This document shows positions 26,117 through 33,886 of a DNA stretch of 64,000 bases, piece after piece. Below the pieces are notes generated by a model. The model was not told the origin of the DNA. It made no database searches and worked only from the letters and a program-made list of their open reading frames with translations. The translations under genes and the position numbers were made by a program. The DNA is from Paractinoplanes atraurantiacus (GTDB lineage Bacteria; Actinomycetota; Actinomycetes; Mycobacteriales; Micromonosporaceae): positions 316,261 through 380,260 of the forward strand of contig NZ_OBDY01000005.1 in NCBI RefSeq assembly GCF_900215205.1. The letters run 5' to 3'. Position 1 is the stretch's first letter. Every line of letters starts with the position of its first letter.

Positions 26117-26440
26117 TCAGGCGCCGGCCTCCTGCTGGCGCCGGTAGTTCTCGTTCTGCCTCAGGGCCTCCTCGAGCTGGTCCTCGAGGATGATGATGCG
26201 GCAGGCCGCCTCCAGGGCGGTGCCCTGCTCGACCATCTCCCGGGCCCGCGCGGCCAGGCGCAGCTGATATCGGGAGTACCGGCGGTGCCCGCCGGACGAA
26301 CGCAACGGGGTGATCAGTTTCGCCTCGCCGAGGCGGCGCAGGAAGTCCTGTGAGGCGCCGGTGATCTCCGCGGCGCGGCCCATCGTGTAGGCGGGGTAGT
26401 CCTCGTCGCCGAACATGTCGTCGGGTTGGGCCATAGACAT
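26117..26440 (-). CDS. MerR-family transcriptional regulator (HspR/SoxR-like HTH)
   Basis: The 107-residue protein shows the MerR HTH-wing pattern: YTMGRAAEITGASQDFLRRL, GEAKLITPLRSSGGHRRYSR and a dimerisation helix (LEAACRIIILEDQLEEALRQ). The ATG at 26440 has GGAGAAG upstream. There are no obvious metal-binding cysteines, so the effector is not a thiol-liganded metal. Its own upstream region carries an inverted repeat and a GC-rich hairpin that may regulate it. Confidence 0.85.
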   Translation of the reverse strand: MSMAQPDDMFGDEDYPAYTMGRAAEITGASQDFLRRLGEAKLITPLRSSGGHRRYSRYQLRLAARAREMVEQGTALEAACRIIILEDQLEEALRQNENYRRQQEAGA

Positions 26441-26456
26441 CTCTTCTCCATGACGA

Positions 26457-26481
26457 GGGCCCCGGCGGATCGCCGGGGCCC
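26457..26481 (-). promoter_or_regulatory. Perfect GC-rich hairpin in the MerR leader
   Basis: GGGCCCCGGCG (26457-26467) pairs with CGCCGGGGCCC (26471-26481) with a three-base loop. It lies 17 bases upstream of the MerR ATG, beside its ribosome site. It could attenuate expression or insulate the gene from upstream transcription. Confidence 0.45.
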
Positions 26482-26504
26482 AGGGTTTACGGGATGAACG
26501 TATC

Positions 26505-26521
26505 CGCACCACTGGGGTGCG
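26505..26521. promoter_or_regulatory. Inverted repeat, candidate MerR operator
   Basis: CGCACC-ACTGG-GGTGCG forms a short dyad about 65 bases upstream of the MerR start, between sequences resembling a promoter (TTGCGA and GATACG on the minus strand, about 17 bases apart). MerR proteins bind such dyads within the spacer of their promoters. Confidence 0.4.
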
Positions 26522-26840
26522 AGGATCGCAAATGCGTGACCGGAGACCACCTCTCGTTCGATGGAAACTGCGGTGACCGCCCCTGAAGGCGGCGATCCAA
26601 CGGCGTTCAGCCCTCCCTTTCCTCTGTTTCCTTCACTTGCCATGCTGTCGTGCTGCCCGCCGGCGCCGGAGCCCCACGCAAATCCCTGGCCCCAACACGT
26701 GCGACGAGCTCTTTCCGTGCGGCGTGGCCGCTTATGCCGAGCGAGCCCACGACATGGGTCCGGGCCCTGCTTGACGCTCGGTCATTTCGTCGGCGTCTTT
26801 CACGATCTCTTTGTTCGACACCAGGAACATTAGTGGACAC

Positions 26841-26882
26841 CGCCGAGAAAATCTAGTCACCGGATCATAGATTTTCTCGGCG
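26841..26882. terminator. Perfect 15-base inverted repeat at the end of the amidohydrolase gene
   Basis: CGCCGAGAAAATCTA (26841-26855) pairs perfectly with TAGATTTTCTCGGCG (26868-26882) across a 12-base loop that contains the stop codon of the minus-strand amidohydrolase gene (26857-26859). The stem covers the last eight codons. No T-run follows, so it is an atypical terminator or a protein-binding dyad. Confidence 0.55.
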
Positions 26883-27852
26883 TGTCGCCGAGGTCGATGC
26901 CGTAGAGGCCGGCCGCGTTCCCGGCGGCGAAGCGCTGCCCGTCCTCCGGCGACGGGAACTCGGACAGGAACGCGGCGATGTCCTCGCGGGTGGGCTGCTG
27001 AAACGGGTAGTCCGTGGAGAAGAGCAGACGGTCGGGGGTGGTGACCGTCAAGGCGTGGCGCAGCAGAGCCGGGCTGAGCATGCCGGACGCGGTGATGTGG
27101 AAGTTCGCGCGGATGTAGTCGGAGACCCGGCGCGGCAGCCCGGCCACCCGGGCCAGGCTGTCCGCCCGGTCCAGCCAGAACAGCAGCATCTCGCCCCAGT
27201 GGCCCAGCACGACCTGGAGGCCGGGATGCCGGTCGAAGTTGCCCCGCAGGATCAGGCGCAGAGCCGCGGTGGCGGCGTCGAGATGCCAGCCCCAGCCGAA
27301 GGTCGCCAAGGCGAGGTCGGTTTGCGGGCCGAAGCCGCGGTACGAGGCGTCACGCACCGCCGGTGACGGCAGCTGCGGGTGCAGGAAGACCGGCTGCCGG
27401 AGCCGGGCCGCCGCCGCGAGGAAGTCGTCATAGGCCGGGTCGTCCAGGAACCGGTCACCGCTGCGGCCGTAGACCATCGCGCCCACGTGACCCAGGCCGG
27501 CCGCGCGTTCCAGCTCGGCCGCGACCTCGCCAGGCGCCGACATGGGCAGCGCCGCCATCGCCCGGAGCCGCGACGGGTGGGCGGCGACGGCGGACGCGGC
27601 CAGGTCGTTGGCGGCGCGGCTCAGCCGTACGGCCGAATCGGGGTCAAGGGCTTGGGTTCCCGGCGGGGTCAAGGCGAGCACGGAGACGTCGATGCCCTGG
27701 GCGTCCATGGCGGCGATCCGGCCGGCCGACAGATCCGCGAGGCGTTCGCGATGGTCGCCGAGCTCGTTGAAGGCGAGGCTTTCGTCCCGGCCGGCGAGGG
27801 CGGAGGCGAGTTCCGGCAGCATCCAGTGTTCTTCGATGGCGATCAGAGTCAC
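26857..27852 (-). CDS. Amidohydrolase-family protein (ACMSD/gamma-resorcylate decarboxylase-like)
   Basis: The 331-residue protein shows the Amidohydrolase_2 pattern: the N-terminal metal site is degenerate (AIEEHWMLPE in place of D-x-H-x-H, with Glu/His), followed by PVFLHPQLPS, VVLGHWGEMLLFWLDR and the metal Asp in LLFSTDYPFQQP. Relatives are metal-dependent decarboxylases or hydrolases of small aromatic and related acids. A GTG or ATG reading from 27852 (MTLIAIEEHW) is the natural start. The substrate is unknown. The gene is divergent from the Lrp-like regulator, which may control it. Confidence 0.85.
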   Translation of the reverse strand: MTLIAIEEHWMLPELASALAGRDESLAFNELGDHRERLADLSAGRIAAMDAQGIDVSVLALTPPGTQALDPDSAVRLSRAANDLAASAVAAHPSRLRAMAALPMSAPGEVAAELERAAGLGHVGAMVYGRSGDRFLDDPAYDDFLAAAARLRQPVFLHPQLPSPAVRDASYRGFGPQTDLALATFGWGWHLDAATAALRLILRGNFDRHPGLQVVLGHWGEMLLFWLDRADSLARVAGLPRRVSDYIRANFHITASGMLSPALLRHALTVTTPDRLLFSTDYPFQQPTREDIAAFLSEFPSPEDGQRFAAGNAAGLYGIDLGDTPRKSMIR

Positions 27853-27908
27853 CGGTGAAGCATTGGTCGCGGCCCGACCGTCACCTTTGCTGGACGTAGG
27901 ATTCCGTC

Positions 27909-29351
27909 ATGTTAGAGGCCGAGGATGTACGGATCCTTCGCGCACTCCAGATCGATCCACGCGTTTCCTTCGCCACGGCGGCGGGCGTGCTCGGGGTGTC
28001 GGAGTTGACCGTGGCCCGCCGCTACCGCCGCATGCACCGGGCCGGATGGGTGCGGGTGGTCGGCGTCGTCGACCCGGGCGCGCTCGGGCAGAGCCAGTGG
28101 CTGGTGCGGCTGAGCTGCCGGCCCGGCAGTGTCACCGCCATCGCCGAGTCACTGGCCCAGCGCGACGACGTCAGCTGGGTGGCGCTGACCGCGGCCGGTT
28201 CCGAGGTCACCTGCGCCGTCCATTCCCGCTCCCAGGAGGAGAGGGACGACCTGCTCGGCCGCCGCCTGCCCCGGGCCGCGGCCGTGCTGGGCGTGCGGGC
28301 AGCAGTGCAGTTACGCAAATTCACCGGTGGGCGCGGGCACTACTGGAACGCACTCAACGGCGTGCTGACGGCCGAGCAGGAGGCCGCCCTGGGCTCCACC
28401 GGCAAAAGCCCTTACGCCGAACGTCCCATCACCCGCAGCGGCCGCGCCTCCCTCGGCCCCACATCCGTCAGCGCAGCCTCGCGCGGCAGCACATCCCTCA
28501 GCGCAGCCTCGCTCGACGCCACACCTCTCAGCGCTACTCCCCCCAGCGCCACACCCCTCAGCGCTGCTCCCCTCAGCGCGGCATCGCACGGCGCCACACC
28601 CCTCAGCGCCACTTCCCTCAGCCGAGCATCACGCGGCACCAAATCCGTCAGCGCCGCAAGGACGCTGACCGCCGCGGAGGAGAAGCTGATCGCCGCTCTG
28701 GCCGAAGACGGGCGGGCCAGCCTCGTCGACCTCGCCGCCGCGACCGGCCTCACGCCGGGCCAGGTCTCGCGGCGCCTCCAGTCCCTGCTCGGCGAGGAAA
28801 CGAGCACAGGCGCGAAGGAAGGCACGGATCCTGGTGCGCGGGAAGACGCGGGACCGGGCGCGAGAGAAAGCGCGGACCCGGACGCGAGAGAAGGCACAAG
28901 GGAAGGCTCGGACCCGGACGCCAGGGGCGGCTCGGGCGCGCGGGAAGGCGCGGGCGCGAGGCAAAGCGCGAGTGCGAGAGAAGGCGGCGTGCTCTACTTC
29001 GACGTGGAGGTTGTGCCGGCGGCTCTGGGGTATCACGCGCGGGCTGGGCTGCATCTGCGTGTGCATCCGGGGCGGGTTGTGGAAGTGGGGCGGGCTCTGG
29101 CCTCCATGCCTGAAGTGGCGTTCGCGGCGGCGATTTCCGGGCCGGACAATCTGCACGCCGTTGTGCACTGCCGTGATCTGGATGAGCTGTTCGAGCTCAC
29201 CACCGGGCGGATCGGCGCGCTGCCCGGGGTGGACGGGCTCGAGGTCAGCCCGATCACGCGTCAGGTCAAGCAGATCGTCGCCCGGGTTGACGGCGAGCGT
29301 CTTACAACCAGCCGGCCCGGCGCAGCAGACGGTAGAGGACGCCCGCGCTGA
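27909..29351 (+). CDS. Double Lrp/AsnC-family regulator with two low-complexity insertions
   Basis: The 480-residue protein contains two Lrp/AsnC units. The first has an HTH (LEAEDVRILRALQIDPRVSF, VSELTVARRYRRMHRAGWVR) and a RAM-like effector domain (residues ~65-145). The second has an HTH (LTAAEEKLIAALAEDGRASL, residues ~250-297) and a RAM domain (~363-440). Between them, and inside the second unit, sit Ser/Ala/Thr/Pro- and Gly/Ala/Glu/Asp/Arg-rich repeat tracts. A duplicated Lrp is common in actinobacteria, but these insertions are not. The gene is divergent from the amidohydrolase and overlaps the end of the convergent CorA gene by 50 bases. Confidence 0.85.
   Translation: MLEAEDVRILRALQIDPRVSFATAAGVLGVSELTVARRYRRMHRAGWVRVVGVVDPGALGQSQWLVRLSCRPGSVTAIAESLAQRDDVSWVALTAAGSEVTCAVHSRSQEERDDLLGRRLPRAAAVLGVRAAVQLRKFTGGRGHYWNALNGVLTAEQEAALGSTGKSPYAERPITRSGRASLGPTSVSAASRGSTSLSAASLDATPLSATPPSATPLSAAPLSAASHGATPLSATSLSRASRGTKSVSAARTLTAAEEKLIAALAEDGRASLVDLAAATGLTPGQVSRRLQSLLGEETSTGAKEGTDPGAREDAGPGARESADPDAREGTREGSDPDARGGSGAREGAGARQSASAREGGVLYFDVEVVPAALGYHARAGLHLRVHPGRVVEVGRALASMPEVAFAAAISGPDNLHAVVHCRDLDELFELTTGRIGALPGVDGLEVSPITRQVKQIVARVDGERLTTSRPGAADGRGRPR
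28440..28655 (+). repeat. Degenerate repeat encoding a Ser/Ala/Thr/Pro-rich linker
   Basis: Units resembling CACCCCTCAGCGCCA recur about every 15-27 bases and encode variations on ATPLSA and SAAS between the two Lrp units (residues ~178-249). The reading frame is kept throughout. Confidence 0.75.
28795..28985 (+). repeat. Degenerate repeat encoding an acidic/basic Gly-rich insertion
   Basis: Units like GACGCGAGAGAAGG recur and encode DPGARE, DPDARE and GAREG motifs (residues ~297-359) between the second HTH and its RAM domain. The insert would physically separate two parts that are normally rigidly joined. Confidence 0.75.
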
Positions 29352-30369
29352 GCAGCATGATGAGCATCAGGGTCGGGTAGCTGTAGCGCCAGGCCAGCTC
29401 GGGCATGTGGGTGAAGTTCATGCCGTAGACGCCGGCTATGGCCGTCGGCAGCGCGGCGATGGCCGCCCAGGACGCGATTTTGCGCATGTCGTTGTTCTGG
29501 TCGACCGTCAGCTGGGTCAGGCGGGCCTGCAGCAGGGCGTTCAGCACGTCGTCGAAGGCCATCACCTGCTCCACCGCGGCGGTGTGGTGGTCGGCCACGT
29601 CGCTGAAGTAGCGGCGGATCTCCTTGGGCAGGTCGGTGAACTGCTTGCCGGCCAGCGCCGCCAGCGGCCGCTGCAGCGGGAGCACGGCCGACTTGAACTT
29701 CATCAGCTGCCGTTTGAGCTGGTAGATCTGCTCGATCGTGACCGGGGCGCGCGGGTCGAAGACGGCCGCCTCGGTCAGGTCGAGGTCGGTCTGCACGGCC
29801 GCCGCGATGTCGACGTAGCCGTCGACCAGGCGGTCCAGGATGGCGTGCACGACCGCCCACGGGCCGCCCTCGGCCAGCGCCTCCGGGTCGGCGCTCAGGT
29901 CGTCCCGCAGCGAGCCCAGCTCCATGACCCGGCCCTGCCGCACGGTGATGACGAAGTGTGGCCCGACGAAGAGCCGCACGAAGCCGGTGCTGACGATCTC
30001 GCTGGTGGCGGTGATCCGCTCGTGCTCCACATATCGGGCGGCACGCACGACGAGGAACAGCACATCGTCGTACCTCTCAATTTTGACCCTCTGCTCCCGA
30101 TGCAGAATGTCCTCGACCGCCAGGGGGTGGAGCCCGAACACCTCGGCGACGTGGGTGAGGGCGGCCTCGGTCGGCTCGTGCAGCCCGAGCCACACGAAGG
30201 CGCCCTCCCGCTCGCGGGCCGTCTCGTAGAGCCGCGCGAGGTCGGCCGCCGAGCCGGGACTCTCCACGGCCACGCCGTCGACGAACAGGCTGCAACCGAC
30301 GATCGCGGTGTGGTCGGCGCGCCCACGAGCGGCCGGCCTCGGCGGTTGCCAGGTGCGCCGGTCCTCCAC
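29302..30369 (-). CDS. corA: CorA-family magnesium/cobalt channel
   Basis: The 355-residue protein has a cytoplasmic alpha/beta domain and long helices, then two C-terminal transmembrane helices joined at the CorA selectivity motif (VYGMNFTHMPEL). The GTG at 30369 (MEDRRTWQPP) is chosen because the frame upstream overlaps the acyl-CoA ligase gene in another frame. It should admit Mg2+ (or Co2+) across the membrane. It lies 11 bases downstream of the ligase gene and may share its mRNA. Confidence 0.9.
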   Translation of the reverse strand: MEDRRTWQPPRPAARGRADHTAIVGCSLFVDGVAVESPGSAADLARLYETAREREGAFVWLGLHEPTEAALTHVAEVFGLHPLAVEDILHREQRVKIERYDDVLFLVVRAARYVEHERITATSEIVSTGFVRLFVGPHFVITVRQGRVMELGSLRDDLSADPEALAEGGPWAVVHAILDRLVDGYVDIAAAVQTDLDLTEAAVFDPRAPVTIEQIYQLKRQLMKFKSAVLPLQRPLAALAGKQFTDLPKEIRRYFSDVADHHTAAVEQVMAFDDVLNALLQARLTQLTVDQNNDMRKIASWAAIAALPTAIAGVYGMNFTHMPELAWRYSYPTLMLIMLLSAGVLYRLLRRAGWL

Positions 30370-30380
30370 GAAACCCGAGC

Positions 30381-32072
30381 CTACTGCGCTTTGGCGAGCA
30401 GGTCGTCCCGCACCTGCCGGCGCAGCACCTTGCCGATCTGGCTGCGCGGCAGCTCGTCCACGACCTCGCAGCGGCGCGGCGCCTTGTAGCCGGAGAGCCG
30501 CTCGCGCGCCCATTTCACCAGGGCCTCCCGGTCGACGGTCGCGCCTTCGGCGGCGACGACAACGGCGACGACCTCTTCCCCCGTACGCTCCGACGGCAGC
30601 CCGACGACCGCGACATCCGCCACGTCGGGGTGGTCGCGGACCACGTCCTCGACCTCCGACGGATAGACGTTGAAGCCGCCCGTGATGATCAGTTCTTTGA
30701 CCCGGTCCACGATCGACAGGAAGCCGTCGTCGCTCATCACCGCGACGTCGCCGGTGCGGATCCAGCCGTCCGGCAGCAGCACCGCCTCGGTCTCCTCGGG
30801 CAGGTTCCAATATCCCGAGAACACCTGCGGGCCCTTGAGCAGAAGCTCGCCCGGCTCGCCGGCGGGCATGTCGCGCGTGACGTCGTCCCGGTCGGCGATC
30901 CGGACGTACGTCGACGGGTACGGGACACCGATCGAGCCGGCCCGCCGCCGCTCGGACATCGGGTTGCCCACCGTGATCGGTGAGGTCTCCGTCATCCCGT
31001 ACCCCTCAATCAAAAGCCCTCCGGTCAGGGCCTCCCAGGTCTCCACGGTCTTGGCCGGCAGCGGCATGGCCCCGCTGAACGAGAACCTGATCGAGCTGAG
31101 GTCGGTGCCGCGCTCGCGGGCGGCCGCGGCCAGCCGGTCGTACATCGGGGGAACGCCCGGGAAGAACGTCGGCGGCCGCCGCTTCACGGCGTCGAGCACC
31201 ATGCCGGCGTCGAAGCGCGGCATCAGGACGATCGTCGCGGCGATGCGGACGGCGGTGGTCAGGCAGAGGGTCAGGCCGTACGCGTGGAAGAGCGGCAGAA
31301 CCGCGTAGAACGTCTCCCCGCCGTCGCGCAGGCCGGGCACCCAGACGCGGCTCTGCTCGGCGTTGGCGACCAGGTTGCGGTGGCTGAGGACGGCGCCCTT
31401 GGGGGTGCCGCTGGTGCCGCCGGTGTATTGCAGCAGGGCGGTGTCGTCGACGCCCGGCCCCGGGATGGAGGCGTCGATGGGCGGCGCCTCGGCGGTCATC
31501 GTCTCCCAGAGCAGGGTGCCGCCCGGCAGCGTCCCGCGCATCTCGTCGCGCATCTTGCGGGCGGCGGGCAGGGGCAGCTTGAGCGCGAGCCGCTTGATCA
31601 GCGGCAGGGCGGCGGTCAGGTCGACGCCGATGATGGTGGTGATCGAGGTGCGCTCGGCGGTGGCGGCCACCGTGGCGGCGGCCTTCTCCCAGCAGACGGC
31701 GACGGTGGCGCCGTGGTCGGCGAGCTGGTGGGCCAGCTCGTCGGCGGTGTAGAGCGGGTTGTGTTCGACGACGACGGCGCCGAGGCGCAGCACGGCGTAG
31801 AAGGCGACCACATGCTGCGGGCAGTTGGGCAGGATCAGCGCCACCCGGTCCCCCGGGCCGACCCCGGACAGGCGCAACGCCTCGGCGGCCCGCGCGACTT
31901 GGTCACCGAGCTGGGCGTACGTGGTGGTGGCGCCGAGGAAGTCGAGGGCGATCCGGTCGGGGAAGCGCTCGACCGCCCCCTCCAGGTTCGCGGTGAGCGC
32001 CCGCGCGGGCTCGTCGATGTCGGCCGGCACGCCTTCGGGATAGGCCGCCAGCCAGGGCCGCTCGTCCGCCAT
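30381..32072 (-). CDS. Long-chain fatty acid-CoA ligase (AMP-forming, FadD-like)
   Basis: The 563-residue protein has the adenylate-forming P-loop YTGGTSGTPKGAVLSH, the A8-type motif GWIRTGDVAVMSDDGFLSIV, DRVKELIITGGFNVYPSEVE and the C-terminal catalytic Lys in PRSQIGKVLRRQ. It should activate a fatty acid with ATP and CoA. The ATG at 32072 has AAGGAGG upstream. A TACG-N4-CGTA dyad sits directly before the ribosome site, suggesting control by a lipid-responsive TetR- or FadR-type repressor. Confidence 0.93.
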   Translation of the reverse strand: MADERPWLAAYPEGVPADIDEPARALTANLEGAVERFPDRIALDFLGATTTYAQLGDQVARAAEALRLSGVGPGDRVALILPNCPQHVVAFYAVLRLGAVVVEHNPLYTADELAHQLADHGATVAVCWEKAAATVAATAERTSITTIIGVDLTAALPLIKRLALKLPLPAARKMRDEMRGTLPGGTLLWETMTAEAPPIDASIPGPGVDDTALLQYTGGTSGTPKGAVLSHRNLVANAEQSRVWVPGLRDGGETFYAVLPLFHAYGLTLCLTTAVRIAATIVLMPRFDAGMVLDAVKRRPPTFFPGVPPMYDRLAAAARERGTDLSSIRFSFSGAMPLPAKTVETWEALTGGLLIEGYGMTETSPITVGNPMSERRRAGSIGVPYPSTYVRIADRDDVTRDMPAGEPGELLLKGPQVFSGYWNLPEETEAVLLPDGWIRTGDVAVMSDDGFLSIVDRVKELIITGGFNVYPSEVEDVVRDHPDVADVAVVGLPSERTGEEVVAVVVAAEGATVDREALVKWARERLSGYKAPRRCEVVDELPRSQIGKVLRRQVRDDLLAKAQ

Positions 32073-32082
32073 GCCGGCCTCC

Positions 32083-32102
32083 TTACCTACGGTTGCGTAA
32101 CC
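32083..32102 (-). promoter_or_regulatory. Operator-like dyad upstream of the acyl-CoA ligase
   Basis: The plus strand reads TACG-GTTG-CGTA at 32088-32099 within TTACCTACGGTTGCGTAACC, 16-27 bases upstream of the ligase ATG. Similar TACG...CGTA elements precede actinobacterial lipid-metabolism genes controlled by TetR-type repressors, which is recalled knowledge and not checked here. Confidence 0.45.
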
Positions 32103-32180
32103 TCACCGAGGCTACCCCTCGCTCCCTGGCAAGATCATCAGGGCCGCGACCTTGACACCCGTCGATGAACGGCGTGAAGT

Positions 32181-32196
32181 GTTACCGGGAGGTAAC
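32181..32196 (+). promoter_or_regulatory. Inverted repeat over the ribosome site of the esterase gene
   Basis: GTTACC-GGGA-GGTAAC is a perfect six-base dyad that includes the Shine-Dalgarno GGGAGG of the gene starting at 32200. It could be an operator or an RNA hairpin that hides the ribosome site. Confidence 0.45.
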
Positions 32197-32199
32197 ACC

Positions 32200-33573
32200 A
32201 TGCTCGGTCACGCCGCTCTCGCCCTCGCCCTGCTGATCCCGCCGGCACCCACCGGGACCACGCCGGCCGCCGCCTGCACCGCGCCGGCGCCGAGCACGAC
32301 CCAGCCCGGCTACCTCGTGGCCGACCCCGACTGCGACCTCGACGGGACACCCTTCACCGCGCTGCCCGGGGCCCGGGTCAGCACGGGCATCACCGGCGGC
32401 GCCGCCTACCGCATCGAGGTGCCGCGCAAGTGGAACGGCGGGCTCGTCGTCTGGGCCCACGGCTACCGCGGGACCGGAACCACGGTGTTCGTCAACAATC
32501 CCGACCTGCGGCAGCACTACGTGTCCCAGGGCTACGCGTGGGCCGCCTCCAGCTACGCCACCAACGGCTACGACGTCGGCCAGGGTGTGCGCGACTCGGT
32601 CGCCCTGATCGACGTGTTCCGCAAGGTCACCGGCGCCCGGGCCAAGCAGGTGATCATGTCCGGGGCGTCGATGGGCGGGCACATCACCGCGGTGGCGATC
32701 GAGGAACACCCGCGGGCCTTCGCCGGCGCCATGCCCTACTGCGGGGTCCTCGGCGACACCACGCTCTACGACTACTTCCTCGACGCGAACGTCACGGCGG
32801 CCGCGCTCACCGGCGTCGACATCGAGTTCCCGCTCCAGCCGGGCGCCGACTACCAGCAGGTGTGGCGCTCGCAGGTGGGCCAGATCGTGCCCAAGCTCGG
32901 CCTGCCCACCGGCTCCACGCCGGCCGGGCGCACCTGGTCGGCCGTCCTCGAACGCGCCAGCGGCGGGGACCGGCCCGGCTTCGACGGCGCGTTCGCGTAC
33001 TGGAACTCCGCCTCCTCCCTGCCCCCGCTGGCCGACCTGCCCTTCCTCTTCGGTCTTTACCCGGGCCTTCAGGGTGGTACGGGCGGAATAGCCCCCGGCA
33101 ACGTCACCGACAACCGGCGCACCTTCTACCGCAGCACCGACCGCTTGTGGCCGACCGCCGAGGAACTGCGCCTCAACCGCGACGTCCTGCGCGTGCGCCG
33201 CACCGCGACCGCCGACCCCGGCCTGGCCGGCATCCCCCGCGTCGACGGAAACCCCCGGGTGCCGGTCCTGTCCCTGCACGACATCGGCGACCTTTTCGTG
33301 CCTTTCAAGATGGAGCAGGTGTACGCCTCCCGGGCCGCCCACAACGGCAAGTCGCGCCTGTTCGTCTCCCGCGCCATCCGCGGCGTGGGCCACTGCGACT
33401 TCACCGCCCCCGAGCTGACCGAGGGCTTCGACGACCTGACCACCTGGCTGCGCACAGGCCACCGCCCCGCCGGCGACCCCATCCTCAACCGCAAGGCCGT
33501 AGCCGCCCCCACCTTCGGCTGCCGCTGGACCCGGGGCACCCACCCCGGCTTCGTCGCCCCGGCCTGCCCCTAG
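32200..33573 (+). CDS. Secreted alpha/beta hydrolase (esterase)
   Basis: The ATG at 32200 with GGGAGGT upstream gives a 457-residue protein with a signal peptide (LGHAALALALLIPPAPTGTT). The nucleophile elbow is SGASMGG (Ser157), followed by Asp364 in LHDIGDLFVPF and His398 in RGVGHCDF, completing a catalytic triad. Two cysteine-containing ends (DPDCDLDG, CRWTRG) suggest disulfides. It should hydrolyse an ester outside the cell; the substrate is unknown. It is divergent from the acyl-CoA ligase gene and may share the control region. Confidence 0.85.
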   Translation: MLGHAALALALLIPPAPTGTTPAAACTAPAPSTTQPGYLVADPDCDLDGTPFTALPGARVSTGITGGAAYRIEVPRKWNGGLVVWAHGYRGTGTTVFVNNPDLRQHYVSQGYAWAASSYATNGYDVGQGVRDSVALIDVFRKVTGARAKQVIMSGASMGGHITAVAIEEHPRAFAGAMPYCGVLGDTTLYDYFLDANVTAAALTGVDIEFPLQPGADYQQVWRSQVGQIVPKLGLPTGSTPAGRTWSAVLERASGGDRPGFDGAFAYWNSASSLPPLADLPFLFGLYPGLQGGTGGIAPGNVTDNRRTFYRSTDRLWPTAEELRLNRDVLRVRRTATADPGLAGIPRVDGNPRVPVLSLHDIGDLFVPFKMEQVYASRAAHNGKSRLFVSRAIRGVGHCDFTAPELTEGFDDLTTWLRTGHRPAGDPILNRKAVAAPTFGCRWTRGTHPGFVAPACP

Positions 33574-33782
33574 TCGCCGCCGCTACCGCTGCTGCTGCTG
33601 TCGCTGCTGTCGTAGGAGCTGTTGTGGGAGGCGCTCAGCCAGGTCCCGCTCTTGGCCCGCTTGCGGGTCGGGCCGATGCCGCGGCGGTAGCCGTCGTCGA
33701 AGCCCCGGCGGACGCCGATCACGAGGGCGACCGCGAGCACGACGATCACGATGGCCGCCGCGGACGCGAGAAGGATGTCCAT
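33570..33782 (-). CDS. Small membrane protein with Ser-rich tail
   Basis: The 70-residue protein starts at an ATG at 33782 with one N-terminal transmembrane helix (ILLASAAAIVIVVLAVALVI), a basic cytoplasmic segment (GVRRGFDDGYRRGIGPTRKR) and a tail of repeated Ser/Asp/Gly (SSYDSSDSSSSGSGG) encoded by GCTGCTGTCG-like repeats. The frame is open to 33902 without support. Four bases overlap the end of the esterase gene. No family is recognised. Confidence 0.55.
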   Translation of the reverse strand: MDILLASAAAIVIVVLAVALVIGVRRGFDDGYRRGIGPTRKRAKSGTWLSASHNSSYDSSDSSSSGSGGD

Positions 33783-33886
33783 GGCCGTAGTGTGACCGAC
33801 GGCCGCCATCGGGATCGCCCGGGCCGAGGAGCCAAGGCGGTAAGGATCGGGGCTCCGGCCGACATGAACCGGTCGAGGAGGGACCG

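Larger units (their letters stand above)
26441..26840. other. Intergenic region upstream of the MerR gene
   Basis: About 400 bases lie between the MerR start and the 15-base inverted repeat at the end of the amidohydrolase gene. The only frames (26561-26833 plus, 26607-26840 minus) are Cys/Pro/Arg-biased and unsupported. The stretch holds the MerR leader elements listed separately. Confidence 0.5.

Noticed and set aside
26561..26833. Small ORF in the gap upstream of the MerR gene
   Set aside because: Cys/Pro/Arg-rich translation, no ribosome site and an equally long overlapping frame on the other strand.
28440..28985. Repeat tracts considered as a CRISPR array
   Set aside because: Units are short, degenerate and in frame with a protein; no regular repeat-spacer alternation exists.
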